Below the pieces are notes generated by a model. That model was not told where the DNA came from, made no database searches, and saw nothing but the letters and a program-made list of their open reading frames with translations. Shown one piece after another: positions 9,295 to 18,438 of a DNA stretch of 64,000 bases. How positions within the stretch are numbered: position 1 is the first letter of the stretch; each line of letters opens with the position of its first letter. The position numbers were made by a program, and so were the translations under genes. Origin of the DNA: Flavobacteriia bacterium (GTDB taxonomy: Bacteria; Bacteroidota; Bacteroidia; Flavobacteriales_D; Crocinitomicaceae); assembly GCA_947450325.1 (NCBI GenBank), contig CANFUT010000002.1:1-64000 (forward strand), given 5' to 3'.

Positions 9295-11043
9295 ATGTAT
9301 AGATCTCACACATGCGGCGAATTGCGCGCAAATCATATCGGAAACAAAGTTACCTTGGCTGGATGGGTTCAGCGCTCAAGAGATTTAGGTGGAATGACTT
9401 TCGTGGATTTACGTGACCGTTATGGTATTACACAATTGGTTTTCAACTTGGAAGACAATGAAGCTTTGTGTATGCAAGCCCGCAAATTAGGTCGTGAATT
9501 TGTAATTCAAATTGAAGGTGCCGTCATCGAACGTTCTAGCAAAAATGCCAATATGCCAACAGGTGACATTGAAATCGTAGTGGAAAAATTGACCATTTTG
9601 AACGCAGCCAAAACGCCTCCTTTTACCATCGAAGACGATACAGACGGCGGAGAAGAATTGCGTGCGCAATACCGTTACCTCGATTTGAGAAGAAATCCGG
9701 TGCAACAAAAATTGCGTTTGAGAAACAAAGTTGCTTTAGAAACTAGAAAATATTTAGATGGACAAGATTTCTTGGACGTTGAAACTCCATACTTAATCAA
9801 GTCTACGCCTGAAGGAGCGCGCGATTTCGTGGTTCCAAGTCGTATGAATGAAGGAGAATTTTACGCTTTGCCGCAATCTCCGCAAACCTTCAAACAATTG
9901 TTGATGGTTTCTGGATTTGACCGTTATTACCAAATCGTGAAATGTTTCCGTGACGAAGATTTACGTGCCGACAGACAACCAGAATTCACGCAAATCGACT
10001 GTGAAATGGCGTTTGTGGAGCAAGAAGATATTTTGCAAACTTTTGAAGGCTTGATCAAACACTTATTTCAAGAAGTGCGTGGAGTTGAATTTGAAGGTGC
10101 TTTCCCAAGAATGACTTACGAGGAGGCGATGGAAAAATACGGTTCAGACAAACCAGACATCCGCTTCAATTTAGAATTTGTGTATTTGACTGATTTGGTT
10201 CAAAACAAAGGTTTTTCGATTTTCGATGCTGCTGAATCAGTAATCGCGATCAATTGCCAAGATTGTTCGGAATACACACGCAAGCAATTGGATGCGTTAA
10301 CGGATTGGGTGAAACGTCCACAAATTGGCGCAACTGGTTTGATTTACTTGAAATGTAATCCAGACGGAACTTTCAAGTCTTCAGTAGATAAATTCTATTC
10401 GCAAGAAGATTTGGCGCAATGGGCTGAACGCGCAGGCGCTGTAGCTGGTGATTTGTTGTTGGTACTTTGCGGCGGATTGGAAAAAACGCGCAAACAAATG
10501 AATGAATTGCGTTTGCACATGGGAAATGAATTGGGATTGAGAAATCCAAATGTATTCAAACCTTTGTGGGTATTGGATTTCCCTTTGTTGGAATGGGACG
10601 AAGAAAACGAACGTTACCATGCGATGCACCATCCATTTACTTCTCCAAAGCCAGAAGACTTTCATTTGATTCAAACTGAACCAGGAAAAGTTCGAGCGAA
10701 TGCTTACGATTTAGCCATGAATGGCGTAGAATTGGGCGGAGGTTCAATTCGTATTCACGACCGTGAGTTGCAATCACGCATGTTTGATTTATTAGGATTC
10801 ACCAAAGAAGAAGCGCAAGCACAATTTGGATTCTTGATGAACGCTTTTGAATACGGTGCGCCACCACACGGAGGTTTGGCATTCGGTTTAGATCGATTGG
10901 TTGCTACGATGGGCGGTTCAGATTCAATTCGTGATTACATCGCATTCCCGAAAAACAATTCAGGTCGCGACGTGATGATTGACGCACCTTCGCCATTGGA
11001 TGAGAAACAATTGAAAGAATTGCATATTCAATTGAATAAATAA
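9295..11043 (+). CDS. aspS: Aspartate--tRNA ligase
   Basis: The enzyme charges tRNA-Asp with aspartate in the cytoplasm. The 582 residues have the bacterial layout: an N-terminal OB-fold anticodon-binding domain ([27 protein letters not shown]), the class II core with motif 2 ([16 protein letters not shown]), the bacterial GAD insertion in the middle (about 280-410) and motif 3 ([16 protein letters not shown]) near the end. The ATG at 9295 gives the standard N-terminus and follows a good -7 box. The codon usage is less AT-rich than in the neighbouring accessory genes, as expected for a highly expressed gene. It appears monocistronic. Confidence 0.98.
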   Translation: MYRSHTCGELRANHIGNKVTLAGWVQRSRDLGGMTFVDLRDRYGITQLVFNLEDNEALCMQARKLGREFVIQIEGAVIERSSKNANMPTGDIEIVVEKLTILNAAKTPPFTIEDDTDGGEELRAQYRYLDLRRNPVQQKLRLRNKVALETRKYLDGQDFLDVETPYLIKSTPEGARDFVVPSRMNEGEFYALPQSPQTFKQLLMVSGFDRYYQIVKCFRDEDLRADRQPEFTQIDCEMAFVEQEDILQTFEGLIKHLFQEVRGVEFEGAFPRMTYEEAMEKYGSDKPDIRFNLEFVYLTDLVQNKGFSIFDAAESVIAINCQDCSEYTRKQLDALTDWVKRPQIGATGLIYLKCNPDGTFKSSVDKFYSQEDLAQWAERAGAVAGDLLLVLCGGLEKTRKQMNELRLHMGNELGLRNPNVFKPLWVLDFPLLEWDEENERYHAMHHPFTSPKPEDFHLIQTEPGKVRANAYDLAMNGVELGGGSIRIHDRELQSRMFDLLGFTKEEAQAQFGFLMNAFEYGAPPHGGLAFGLDRLVATMGGSDSIRDYIAFPKNNSGRDVMIDAPSPLDEKQLKELHIQLNK

Positions 11044-11179
11044 ATTGATTTGAACTTAAGGTGTGCTTTTTGTAGTAAACATAATTATAAAAAATTGTGA
11101 ATTTAAGGTCTTCATGAAAAGAAATAATAATTATTTTTACTTTAATGATGGCATTAATAATCTAATATTCAAAAGAACC

Positions 11180-12049
11180 ATGAAGCAAAAAGAATTAAAA
11201 ATCAACACTTTACAAAATACGGCTCGACAATTTTCAAAGTTCCTTGTGTTTAGTCTGATTGCATTAGTCGGAATGCTTTTAACTTCATGTTCTCATTTGT
11301 ATTTTGATAGCATTCAACCAAAAGGAGGCGAATTACAAAATGAAATCCCCATTCAAATCCAAGGAAATTATTCAAAATGGTGTTTTTCCAATGAAAATGG
11401 TACGGAAGTTTGCTACGATGAAAAGGAGTTACTTTCTGCTGATACTGTTGCCGTGAAAAGTTTATTTGACAAGGATACAAATATAATTTATTCAATGTTT
11501 TTTAAAATAGACTCAAAAACCATAGAGATTAAGTCGCTCATGAATAAAGATTTAAATGGGATTCATAAGTTAAATGAGGATATTTATCTATCAAGGATTA
11601 ATGATTTTTTTATTCTTAACTTTAAAGTTGATTCTAAGCAATATACCAAACAGAATGGCAAATCACTTAAAAAGGAGTTGTATGAATGTTATGCCTTTGA
11701 ATTAGACAGTTCTGGTATTACTCAAATATTTTTTATTGATCCATCTGTCCCTTTATTGAAAAAAACGAAAACAATTATCCCTTCTGGTAGTGGAGAAGCA
11801 GCCTACATCTCGAGGAAATCTCTTACAAAAAGAAATTTAGCAAAAGTAATGTATGCGCATCCTTTGCGCTATATCCTTTTAAATAAAAAGAATGGTTCTG
11901 TAAATCGGATTGAAATGAATGAAGATGCAGGCATGCAATGTGGTGAATCTCGCACAATTGGTTTAAAGTATAGAATGCGAAAAGTAAAATTGAACCAAAA
12001 AGGTGATTTAAAGCAAAATACTGAATTGAGCCCAGTTAAGTTTAATTAA
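11180..12049 (+). CDS. Putative lipoprotein of unknown function
   Basis: From the ATG at 11180 the protein has 289 residues, with a charged start, a hydrophobic helix and a lipobox LLTSC, so it is predicted to be a membrane-anchored lipoprotein. The frame extends upstream to a GTG at 11063 and an ATG at 11114, but those add 39 or 22 residues ahead of the signal peptide and are less likely. After the Cys come an aromatic SHLYFDSIQPKGGEL segment and beta-rich sequence; I recognise no domain. It runs convergently towards the WG-repeat gene with about 100 bases between. Confidence 0.7.
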   Translation: MKQKELKINTLQNTARQFSKFLVFSLIALVGMLLTSCSHLYFDSIQPKGGELQNEIPIQIQGNYSKWCFSNENGTEVCYDEKELLSADTVAVKSLFDKDTNIIYSMFFKIDSKTIEIKSLMNKDLNGIHKLNEDIYLSRINDFFILNFKVDSKQYTKQNGKSLKKELYECYAFELDSSGITQIFFIDPSVPLLKKTKTIIPSGSGEAAYISRKSLTKRNLAKVMYAHPLRYILLNKKNGSVNRIEMNEDAGMQCGESRTIGLKYRMRKVKLNQKGDLKQNTELSPVKFN

Positions 12050-12151
12050 AGAACTAATCTTTTTTATTTTCTACTTACTGATTTTTTGATTGCTTAAATT
12101 CGCCGTGCAGAAACCAATAAAAATTATAATATTTCAAAATCAATTTCCATT

Positions 12152-14773
12152 TCAATTCAAATATTCCAAAATCCACTTGGCACTTGGGATTTTTGACAAT
12201 TGCATTTTGGTCAAAATCAATTCAAACGCTTGCGATTCGCCTTCAAAAAAGTACAATTTGATACCATTTGGATGAAAGGAAAACTGTTTAACGCCACTGA
12301 AAAGAATATCGGGTTTATTGCAATCAATTTTGATACCTGGATTTTCTTGAATCGCCTCTAAAATTTGCTTTTGATAAATGGGACTTAATGGATTGAAAAG
12401 ATCTGAAAACACGATTCTTTTGTTGGATCCGTCATTTTTGAAAATCCAGTTTGCTAATTCTAAATCACCTGATGAACCATCTCTACCAATTCCATAATCC
12501 AATTGAACAGTTGGAGGTCGCGTGATGCTTAAGGTCATTGCTTTCGAAGAGAGAAATTCAGCTTTAAAATACTTTGTTGGCTCATAGCTCGAACCGCGAA
12601 CACCATTGATAATTGTGCTTCTATTTCCTTGAATTTGATTCAAATACGTTGGATAGAAAAAATCATACACCAAGTTTTTATGCGAATTCAGCAGTTGTTT
12701 CTGCTCATAAGCACATTGAATATTGAAATAATAATAGTTGGTCGGTTCTGTCCAATTGTTTATTAGGATTTCTTTTTTAGAAAGCGAAACTTGATTTCCT
12801 TCTTTGTCGAAACAGAAAGATTGACCATTTTTTTCTAAACTATAGTAAACTTTTTCTCCAGAAGCGTCAAAGAATAAGGGAATAAAACTGGTATACGAAG
12901 TGTCAAGCATTGCAGGTTTGCTAATATTGATTACAGCCACACGATTTGTAGGTGTTATACCAACGAATAAGTTTTTTGAGAATAAAAACAGATCACTGAA
13001 AATCGGTGGAATTTTCCACAAATAGTTTTCATCAAGCATTCCTTTTTTGGAATTTTGTTGGACAATCATCGCGTCCCAATCATATGACATTACATCAAAT
13101 TCATCATCGATTCGTTGCACGCCAAGTGTATCGTAAATCCGCCATTTTCCCGCTTTCGTATGCACCCAAATTCGATTTTTTGAGGCCATTTGTTGATTGA
13201 TGGTGGTATGAAATTCCTTGAAAAGAAACCCTTTTCTGGGGTGAATGATATTGACGCCTTCTTTGGTGTAAACAATTGGTAAACCACCATTTTGCAAATC
13301 AATGGATTTTACTTTTTCGAAGGTATTATTGGTTTTGTTGTAGATAAATCCACCTAAATTGCCACTGATGAGCAAAAGATTGCCAAAACTTTTAGGAAGG
13401 TTGTATCCATACATTTCTTGTCTCCACATTTTCTTGGTATTGTCGTAAATCAGCGGGTAATAATTGTCTTCAAATTGAAACAGAAAAATGCTATCCAATT
13501 GATTTTTAAATGTTACGGGCGTAGCATTGAAATTTTCTTGAGTAGTTAAAAGTATTCGATTGACTGTTGGAATATTTGTATTTAAATCCTCAACGAGTAA
13601 GGCTTCAAAATTACTAATCACAAGAATGTTTGCATTGGTTGCGGGAATCAAAACTTCACCTTTTCCGTTTAAAATTCCCCAACGAAAATCGTTATTTTGG
13701 CGCACTCCATAAAAATAATAAACCCTGTAGGCATCAGATGCGTAGTAATTGTTTTGAGGAATACGAATCATTTTCGTCAAAAAAGTATCTGCTTCAATCA
13801 GTTTTTTTCCATTTAAATCAATCAAATCGTAATTGTTATTTTCAGAACGGTGTCCAAAATAACGTGCTGGAGATGCTGTTTGTCCTTGAATATTAATGGG
13901 AACAATTCGTTCATAAACTGGCTCAGTAATTACTTTCCAACTGCCATTTACGATTCCTTTTTTTCCATTTTCTGTAAAAATGAACTGATGATGAGAGTGC
14001 AAGCAGGGCAAAGAAGTATTTGATTCATACATATTTCGCTCAAATTGAAACCTTGGCCAAACAATCGGTTTTCCTTCAGGATCAAAGAGTCCGAATTTGT
14101 TGTTTTTCACCACCGTAAAGTTTTCACCACATGGCGTTCCCATGTCGAATGTGCTATCTGAAAGCATTTTTCCTGCATGATTTATGAAACGAACATTTCC
14201 AGCTAGCGTCGAAGAATTGACTTGTTTGTCACCGACCAAAAAGATTTCTTGTTCATTGTATTTGTACAGGATAATACCATCTATATAAGGAATCAATAAT
14301 TTGCCTTGCGCATCAACGATGGTAGATTGGTTTTTCGGTTGTGCATTTTTGGGATAGGTTGTTTTTACCACCAAAAATCGCTCTCGAATAATTTGTTGTA
14401 TGGAACTAAATTCTTGAGGAAGAATCCAGGTTTTGTTGGTGTCCATGATTCCCATAAACGTTTGACTCACATTGTCCTCCACTTTTCGGTTTACAAGTAC
14501 AAATTGATTCTCTTTGAGTTGATATACTTGATCGTATTTTGTGTCAACAAATGTTTTACCGTATCGATTTAAAATTCCCCATTTTTCACCTTCTTTACAG
14601 AAAAAAAATCCACTTCCATTCACTTGGATATCTTGGTACTGCGCTGGAACGACCCATTTTTTGTCTGCGTTTTTCAAACCGTATGCACACGCAATCGGGT
14701 CGCGAACAACCTGCAATTGTGCAAATGACGCTGAGTTTAAAAACAGCAAAAAAATGAGTAATTTTTGTTTCAT
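12152..14773 (-). CDS. WG-repeat-containing secreted protein
   Basis: An 873-residue protein with a signal peptide (MKQKLLIFLLFLNSASFAQ). Its first two thirds carry many WG-type repeats with the pattern K-W-G-I-L/F-D-x-x-G-K-x-x-x-P-x-x-Y: EKWGILNRYGK, NKFGLFDPEGK, KKGIVNGSWK, FRWGILNGKGE and others. Such repeats form beta-propeller- or hairpin-like arrays in exported proteins of Bacteroidota. The last 250 residues lack clear repeats. The ATG at 14773 was chosen; a TTG two codons upstream is less likely. It is divergent from the AAA ATPase gene. The role is unknown. Confidence 0.82.
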   Translation of the reverse strand: MKQKLLIFLLFLNSASFAQLQVVRDPIACAYGLKNADKKWVVPAQYQDIQVNGSGFFFCKEGEKWGILNRYGKTFVDTKYDQVYQLKENQFVLVNRKVEDNVSQTFMGIMDTNKTWILPQEFSSIQQIIRERFLVVKTTYPKNAQPKNQSTIVDAQGKLLIPYIDGIILYKYNEQEIFLVGDKQVNSSTLAGNVRFINHAGKMLSDSTFDMGTPCGENFTVVKNNKFGLFDPEGKPIVWPRFQFERNMYESNTSLPCLHSHHQFIFTENGKKGIVNGSWKVITEPVYERIVPINIQGQTASPARYFGHRSENNNYDLIDLNGKKLIEADTFLTKMIRIPQNNYYASDAYRVYYFYGVRQNNDFRWGILNGKGEVLIPATNANILVISNFEALLVEDLNTNIPTVNRILLTTQENFNATPVTFKNQLDSIFLFQFEDNYYPLIYDNTKKMWRQEMYGYNLPKSFGNLLLISGNLGGFIYNKTNNTFEKVKSIDLQNGGLPIVYTKEGVNIIHPRKGFLFKEFHTTINQQMASKNRIWVHTKAGKWRIYDTLGVQRIDDEFDVMSYDWDAMIVQQNSKKGMLDENYLWKIPPIFSDLFLFSKNLFVGITPTNRVAVINISKPAMLDTSYTSFIPLFFDASGEKVYYSLEKNGQSFCFDKEGNQVSLSKKEILINNWTEPTNYYYFNIQCAYEQKQLLNSHKNLVYDFFYPTYLNQIQGNRSTIINGVRGSSYEPTKYFKAEFLSSKAMTLSITRPPTVQLDYGIGRDGSSGDLELANWIFKNDGSNKRIVFSDLFNPLSPIYQKQILEAIQENPGIKIDCNKPDILFSGVKQFSFHPNGIKLYFFEGESQAFELILTKMQLSKIPSAKWILEYLN

Positions 14774-14862
14774 ACTCAAAAGTAAGTATCATTTTTGAGA
14801 TGAGGGATTTTCACAGGTAATTGAAAATTGAAAATCGTGCAAATTGAAAGGCGGTGTTTCAA

Positions 14863-14894
14863 TTTGCATGGTTTATAAAATTTTTATATCTTTG
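14863..14894 (+). promoter_or_regulatory. Bacteroidota-type promoter for the AAA/DUF4143 ATPase gene
   Basis: TTTG at 14863-14866 is followed after 20 bases by TATCTTTG at 14887-14894, a close match to TTTG-N19/20-TAnnTTTG. The -7 box ends 25 bases before the ATG at 14920, which supports that start and argues against the GTG at 14854 upstream of it. Confidence 0.7.
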
Positions 14895-14919
14895 GTCTTG
14901 TAAATCAAGAATTAAGAGC

Positions 14920-16074
14920 ATGTATTTTCATCGTCATTTAGAAGATTCTATTCGAAAATATCAACAAATCTTCCCAATTATCGCCATTTTGGGTCCGCGT
15001 CAGTGCGGAAAATCGACCTTAGTGAAACAATTATTTTTTCCAGAAGAAAATTCAATTTACCTTGATTTACAGAATTTGGAGGATTTGAATAAATTGAATG
15101 ATCCGCGTTTATTTTTCAAATCGAATGCACAAAAAATCATTTGTTTAGATGAAATTCAACTAATTCCTGAACTATTTTCTGTGTTGAGAAGCGTTGTAGA
15201 TGAGGATCGACAAAATGGTAGATTCATTCTGCTTGGCTCTGCCTCGAGGGAATTAGTACAACAAAGCTCTGAATCATTGGCGGGAAGAATTGGCTATTTG
15301 TCGCTTACGCCTTTTCAAATCGGTGAACTTCCAACCATAGATCAGCAAACTTGCTGGAATCGAGGTGGATTTCCTGACAGCGTATTAGCTGAAAACGATG
15401 AATTTAGTATGATTTGGCGCGACAATTTCATCAAAACATATGTTGAAAGAGACTTGCCACAATTAGGTTTTCAAATTCCAGCCTTACAGTTGAGGAGATT
15501 TTTGATTATGTGCGCGCACAATCAGGGTCAAATCCTAAATCTAAGTAAACTAGGAAGTTCAATGGGTTTAACGCATCCAACGATTCGAAAATACATTGAT
15601 ATTTTTGAGCAAACATTCATTGTTCGATCCTTGTCGCCATTTGAAATTAATGTCAAAAAAAGACTTGTAAAATCACCTAAAATTTACTTGCGTGACAGTG
15701 GTTTGCTTCATCAATTATTGGGAATCAAAAATATGGATGCACTTTTTAGTCATCCCGTTTTTGGCTCTTCTTGGGAAGGATTTGTGATTGAACAAATATT
15801 ATCTGTCGTTGATGTGCCAGCATATTTTTACAGAACTGCCACAGGTGACGAAATGGATTTAGTACTAGATATCCATGGAAAAATAATCGCTATTGAATGT
15901 AAAGCTTCAGCTGCACCGCAAGTCACCAAAGGATTTTATAATGCAATCGAAGTTTTGAAACCTGTCAAAACATTTGTTGTTGCACCAATTGAAACAGAAA
16001 TGTATGCGTTGCAGGAGAATATCTTTGTAGCTAGTTTAAGGGAAACGATTTTAGAAATTCAAAAAATGATTTAA
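14920..16074 (+). CDS. AAA ATPase with a DUF4143 C-terminus
   Basis: A 384-residue protein of the large family of bacterial ATPases with a C-terminal DUF4143 domain. Walker A is GPRQCGKSTL (residues 25-34), Walker B is IICLDEIQLIPELF (about 72-85), and a sensor-like LLGSASRELV follows. After a winged-helix-like part (LSKLGSSMGLTHPTIRKY) comes the DUF4143 region, with SSWEGFVIEQIL and an EMDLVLDIHGKIIAIECKAS nuclease-like strand pair that resembles the PD-(D/E)XK fold. The family is very common, often within genomic islands, and its function is not established. The ATG at 14920 is supported by the promoter. Confidence 0.88.
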   Translation: MYFHRHLEDSIRKYQQIFPIIAILGPRQCGKSTLVKQLFFPEENSIYLDLQNLEDLNKLNDPRLFFKSNAQKIICLDEIQLIPELFSVLRSVVDEDRQNGRFILLGSASRELVQQSSESLAGRIGYLSLTPFQIGELPTIDQQTCWNRGGFPDSVLAENDEFSMIWRDNFIKTYVERDLPQLGFQIPALQLRRFLIMCAHNQGQILNLSKLGSSMGLTHPTIRKYIDIFEQTFIVRSLSPFEINVKKRLVKSPKIYLRDSGLLHQLLGIKNMDALFSHPVFGSSWEGFVIEQILSVVDVPAYFYRTATGDEMDLVLDIHGKIIAIECKASAAPQVTKGFYNAIEVLKPVKTFVVAPIETEMYALQENIFVASLRETILEIQKMI

Positions 16075-16080
16075 AAATAA

Positions 16081-16122
16081 ATAGTTCAAGTTAGTTTAAG
16101 TATTAACTAAATAGTTGAAGTT
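16081..16122 (+). repeat. Iterated AGTTnAAGTT motif upstream of a putative regulator
   Basis: AGTTCAAGTT (16083-16092) and AGTTGAAGTT (16113-16122) are direct repeats 30 bases apart, about three helical turns. The second overlaps the expected -33 region of a TATCTTTA box at 16135-16142, ahead of the gene starting at 16158. A related inverted copy lies just after the gene. This looks like an operator, but the binding protein is unknown. Confidence 0.4.
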
Positions 16123-16157
16123 TTAGATTAAGATTATCTTTATTTTAAAAAAGATAA

Positions 16158-17270
16158 ATGCCCAAGCCAAAATATTTGCTTTCTGAATATAATAAAAAGG
16201 AAATCTTCAAGAAGATTTGTATTCAAGTTGGTTTTCCAATTTTTACCAAATTAGATTGTAAAAAGGTCAGTGAATTGATTACAGAATCAGGTTTTTCTGG
16301 AATTTCAGAAAGTACGATTTATCGTTTATTTCTTTGGAAAGGAAATAAAAACAGGCCTTATTTGCATACCTTGAATACGTTAGCGGAATTTTGCGGATAT
16401 TCAAGTTGGAATGATTTTGAGATTCAGCAACAAGAGATAGATTCATTTGTACTAGGCTTTGGTAAATTTCAAAATTCTAAAGTTGAAGTTAAAAGTTTGA
16501 TTTCAATTTGCATCCATGAAAACGAATTGAAGCCGTTGTACCAATATACAGAGCAATTTGAAGCCATTGATGATTTTGAAATAAAATCCAAATTTGCAAA
16601 GGAGATTTTTAATTCAACACTCACGAATTCAAATAATGAGCAATTTTTTAAAACATTTCATCATTTTCCAATTATCAGGGAATTTTACTTTGAATTGCTC
16701 GCTGATCCTTCGTTTTCAATTCCTAATTATGAGTCTGGAATAGAATTATATCTAAAAAATATCAAGCCTGAAAATTCATTGAAAGATTTACAGGATTTTA
16801 TCTTTGGAAATTGTCTCTTGTTTCGACATTATTTTCTATCCAAGAAGTTAGTAAAAGCGAAAAAACTAGGGAAAATGTTGTTCGAAAATTTAGCATTGAA
16901 TGAAAAACAATTAAGTGAAATTCATGTTTTCCCTGTTGCACGCTACTTGTCCTGCAAATTGATGTATTTAGACCTCAAAAACAATTTAGTTGAAACATTT
17001 GATTTTATTGAAGAATTGCATGATTTTTTAGGAAAAAGAATGCCTGAAATTTCACTTCACGAGCAGCGAATTTTGTTTTATAATATCGGTGAAGCTTATG
17101 TATTTAATGGGTTGATTACCCAACAAGATCATGATCAATTGAAGAAATTATTTGCCCACTTGTTTGATCAACTTCCGAATCAATTAATTAAGCAGAAACT
17201 AGAAAAAATTGTTCCTTATTTCAATAAAAACGGTTCATTTTTGATTCATTACTTGAACCAATTGGAATAA
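16158..17270 (+). CDS. Putative regulator: HTH-like N-terminus plus helical repeats
   Basis: A 370-residue cytoplasmic protein. The first 95 residues form a small helical domain with SGISESTIYRLF, a basic KGNKNRPY loop and HTLNTLAEFCGYSSWNDF, a layout consistent with helix-turn-helix DNA binding. The rest is helical and rich in aromatic and acidic residues, without Cys clusters or enzyme motifs. The same layout and the S-x-x-TI-x-R / RPY-x-x-TLN signature occur in the gene at 23280-24539, so the two are distant paralogs. It is flanked on both sides by related AGTTnAAGTT motifs, which suggests autoregulation. I do not recognise a named family; the regulatory role is inferred. Confidence 0.6.
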   Translation: MPKPKYLLSEYNKKEIFKKICIQVGFPIFTKLDCKKVSELITESGFSGISESTIYRLFLWKGNKNRPYLHTLNTLAEFCGYSSWNDFEIQQQEIDSFVLGFGKFQNSKVEVKSLISICIHENELKPLYQYTEQFEAIDDFEIKSKFAKEIFNSTLTNSNNEQFFKTFHHFPIIREFYFELLADPSFSIPNYESGIELYLKNIKPENSLKDLQDFIFGNCLLFRHYFLSKKLVKAKKLGKMLFENLALNEKQLSEIHVFPVARYLSCKLMYLDLKNNLVETFDFIEELHDFLGKRMPEISLHEQRILFYNIGEAYVFNGLITQQDHDQLKKLFAHLFDQLPNQLIKQKLEKIVPYFNKNGSFLIHYLNQLE

Positions 17271-17289
17271 GTTGAACTAACTTAAACTG
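17271..17289 (+). repeat. Inverted copy of the upstream iterated motif
   Basis: Starting on the base after the stop codon, the complement of this stretch reads AGTTTAAGTTAGTTCAAC and matches 15 of 18 bases of AGTTCAAGTTAGTTTAAG at 16083-16100. The regulator gene therefore lies between imperfect inverted repeats. It may be an operator for the operon that starts at 17337, or a boundary of a transferred unit. Confidence 0.4.
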
Positions 17290-17336
17290 AATGTCAATGA
17301 ATCTGCAGAGTACATTTGAATACTAAAAAATGTATT

Positions 17337-17714
17337 ATGGCAGAAATAACAGTAAACGGAAGAATTAAAGTAAAATCATTCCAAAAATCATTTTTGAAAG
17401 AATATCCATATTTGGTTCCAACCATGAGAACTGAAGAGGGAAAAATGATTGACAATGAATTAACTATTGCAGGGGTTCGCTCCCAAGTAAATGGTGCATA
17501 TTCTCCATCTGGCGAATCTGAATTATCGGTAAATGGAAACCTTACAATCAAAGGATTTGAAGATCGTTTTGAAAAAGCATTTGGCGTTAAATGTGAAATT
17601 TGCTACCAAAAAAGTGGAAGAACTTTCAAAACAAATGAAAATTACGATTCTATGACATTGGCTTCTGCAAACAAAAAGTTGCAAGAAGACGGCGCAGAAG
17701 AAGTTGAAATCTAA
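17337..17714 (+). CDS. Small conserved protein with two related halves
   Basis: A 125-residue soluble protein starting at the ATG MAEITVNG (a TTG seven codons upstream is less likely). Residues 6-23 (VNGRIKVKSFQKSFLKEY) and 66-83 (VNGNLTIKGFEDRFEKAF) share the pattern VNG-x-x-x-(V/I)K-x-F-x-x-x-F, so the protein appears to hold an internal duplication of a beta-beta-helix unit. The end DSMTLASANKK recalls the (D)D-x-TLASIR motif of small conserved hypothetical proteins in Bacteroidota that carry similar paired halves; this is from memory and uncertain. It is the first gene of the KAP NTPase group. Confidence 0.7.
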   Translation: MAEITVNGRIKVKSFQKSFLKEYPYLVPTMRTEEGKMIDNELTIAGVRSQVNGAYSPSGESELSVNGNLTIKGFEDRFEKAFGVKCEICYQKSGRTFKTNENYDSMTLASANKKLQEDGAEEVEI

Positions 17715-17728
17715 TTAATTGATTATTG

Positions 17729-17757
17729 AAGCGGGAGAAATTCTTCCGCTTTTACTT
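17729..17757 (+). terminator. Terminator-like hairpin inside the KAP gene group
   Basis: AAGCGGGAGAA and TTCTTCCGCTT can pair over 8-11 bp, and the hairpin is followed by a short T-rich stretch (TTTTACTTT). It lies between the small duplicated protein and the tail-anchored protein, so it may reduce expression of the downstream genes relative to the first. Confidence 0.5.
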
Positions 17758-17772
17758 TAATATGTAAGCGCT

Positions 17773-18405
17773 ATGAAGTTACTTCCAAAATTGACGCCCG
17801 CTGAAGAGAAAGAAATTAAAAAAGGAGTGATTGAAGTGTATGGAAAACACATGAACAGAACTGCCTTAGGGGTTGTAGATGCTGTTTTACAATTATTTCC
17901 ATCAGTAACATTTGAGGAGCTGAAAGAAATTTTGCCGGATGCAATAAATCCAGCGGCACCTAAAAATTACAAATCGCTTTTCAAACCTTATACTGATCGC
18001 CTTTATGGTGTTGTTCAACCAGGCGTAATCCGAAAAGAATGCGAAGATGCAGGTTTAGATATCAATGCATCTCACTTTACTGAAAAAGGTGAAACTTTTA
18101 GAACAACCGATGGAATCGAAGTGTTGGTGTCAAAATCTTGGGAGTCGAAAGATACAGCTACAAATGAGCATGATTTACAAAATTTGATTGATCATATAGC
18201 TCAATATGGAATTCGCGTGGTTTCATTCGAAGCCAAAGATGAGGATTTCACGAAAGGAGGCTATTTCTTAAAAATCAACAATCCTGCTTTATTCAAAAAA
18301 ATCAGCTCCAAACATAAATCGGTTGCTAAAATAGTGTGGTTGCTACTGTCTTTAGGAATAGCAATTTCAGTGGCAGCAGTATTATTTTTCATCTTTAGAA
18401 AGTGA
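17773..18405 (+). CDS. Tail-anchored membrane protein of unknown function
   Basis: A 210-residue protein without a signal peptide. Residues 1-180 are soluble and mixed alpha/beta, and residues 187-208 form one hydrophobic helix (IVWLLLSLGIAISVAAVLFF) followed by Arg-Lys, so the soluble part should face the cytoplasm with the tail in the inner membrane. Features include an N-terminal LTPAEEKEIKKGVIEVYG helix, LFPSVTFEELKEILPDAI, and a beta-rich TTDGIEVLVSKSW segment. I recognise no family. The KAP NTPase gene starts 33 bases downstream; since that NTPase lacks membrane helices, this protein could tether it, which is an inference. Confidence 0.7.
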   Translation: MKLLPKLTPAEEKEIKKGVIEVYGKHMNRTALGVVDAVLQLFPSVTFEELKEILPDAINPAAPKNYKSLFKPYTDRLYGVVQPGVIRKECEDAGLDINASHFTEKGETFRTTDGIEVLVSKSWESKDTATNEHDLQNLIDHIAQYGIRVVSFEAKDEDFTKGGYFLKINNPALFKKISSKHKSVAKIVWLLLSLGIAISVAAVLFFIFRK

Positions 18406-18438
18406 TAATAATTTATTTCACTTTTCCAATCAATTAGC

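Noticed and set aside
12090-12275. A 61-residue plus-strand frame overlapping the WG-repeat gene end
   Set aside because: It lies mostly antisense to the C-terminus of the WG-repeat protein and shows no sign of coding.
14854-14919. An upstream GTG start of the DUF4143 ATPase gene
   Set aside because: The extension would begin before the matching promoter boxes at 14863-14894 and adds residues not expected in the family.
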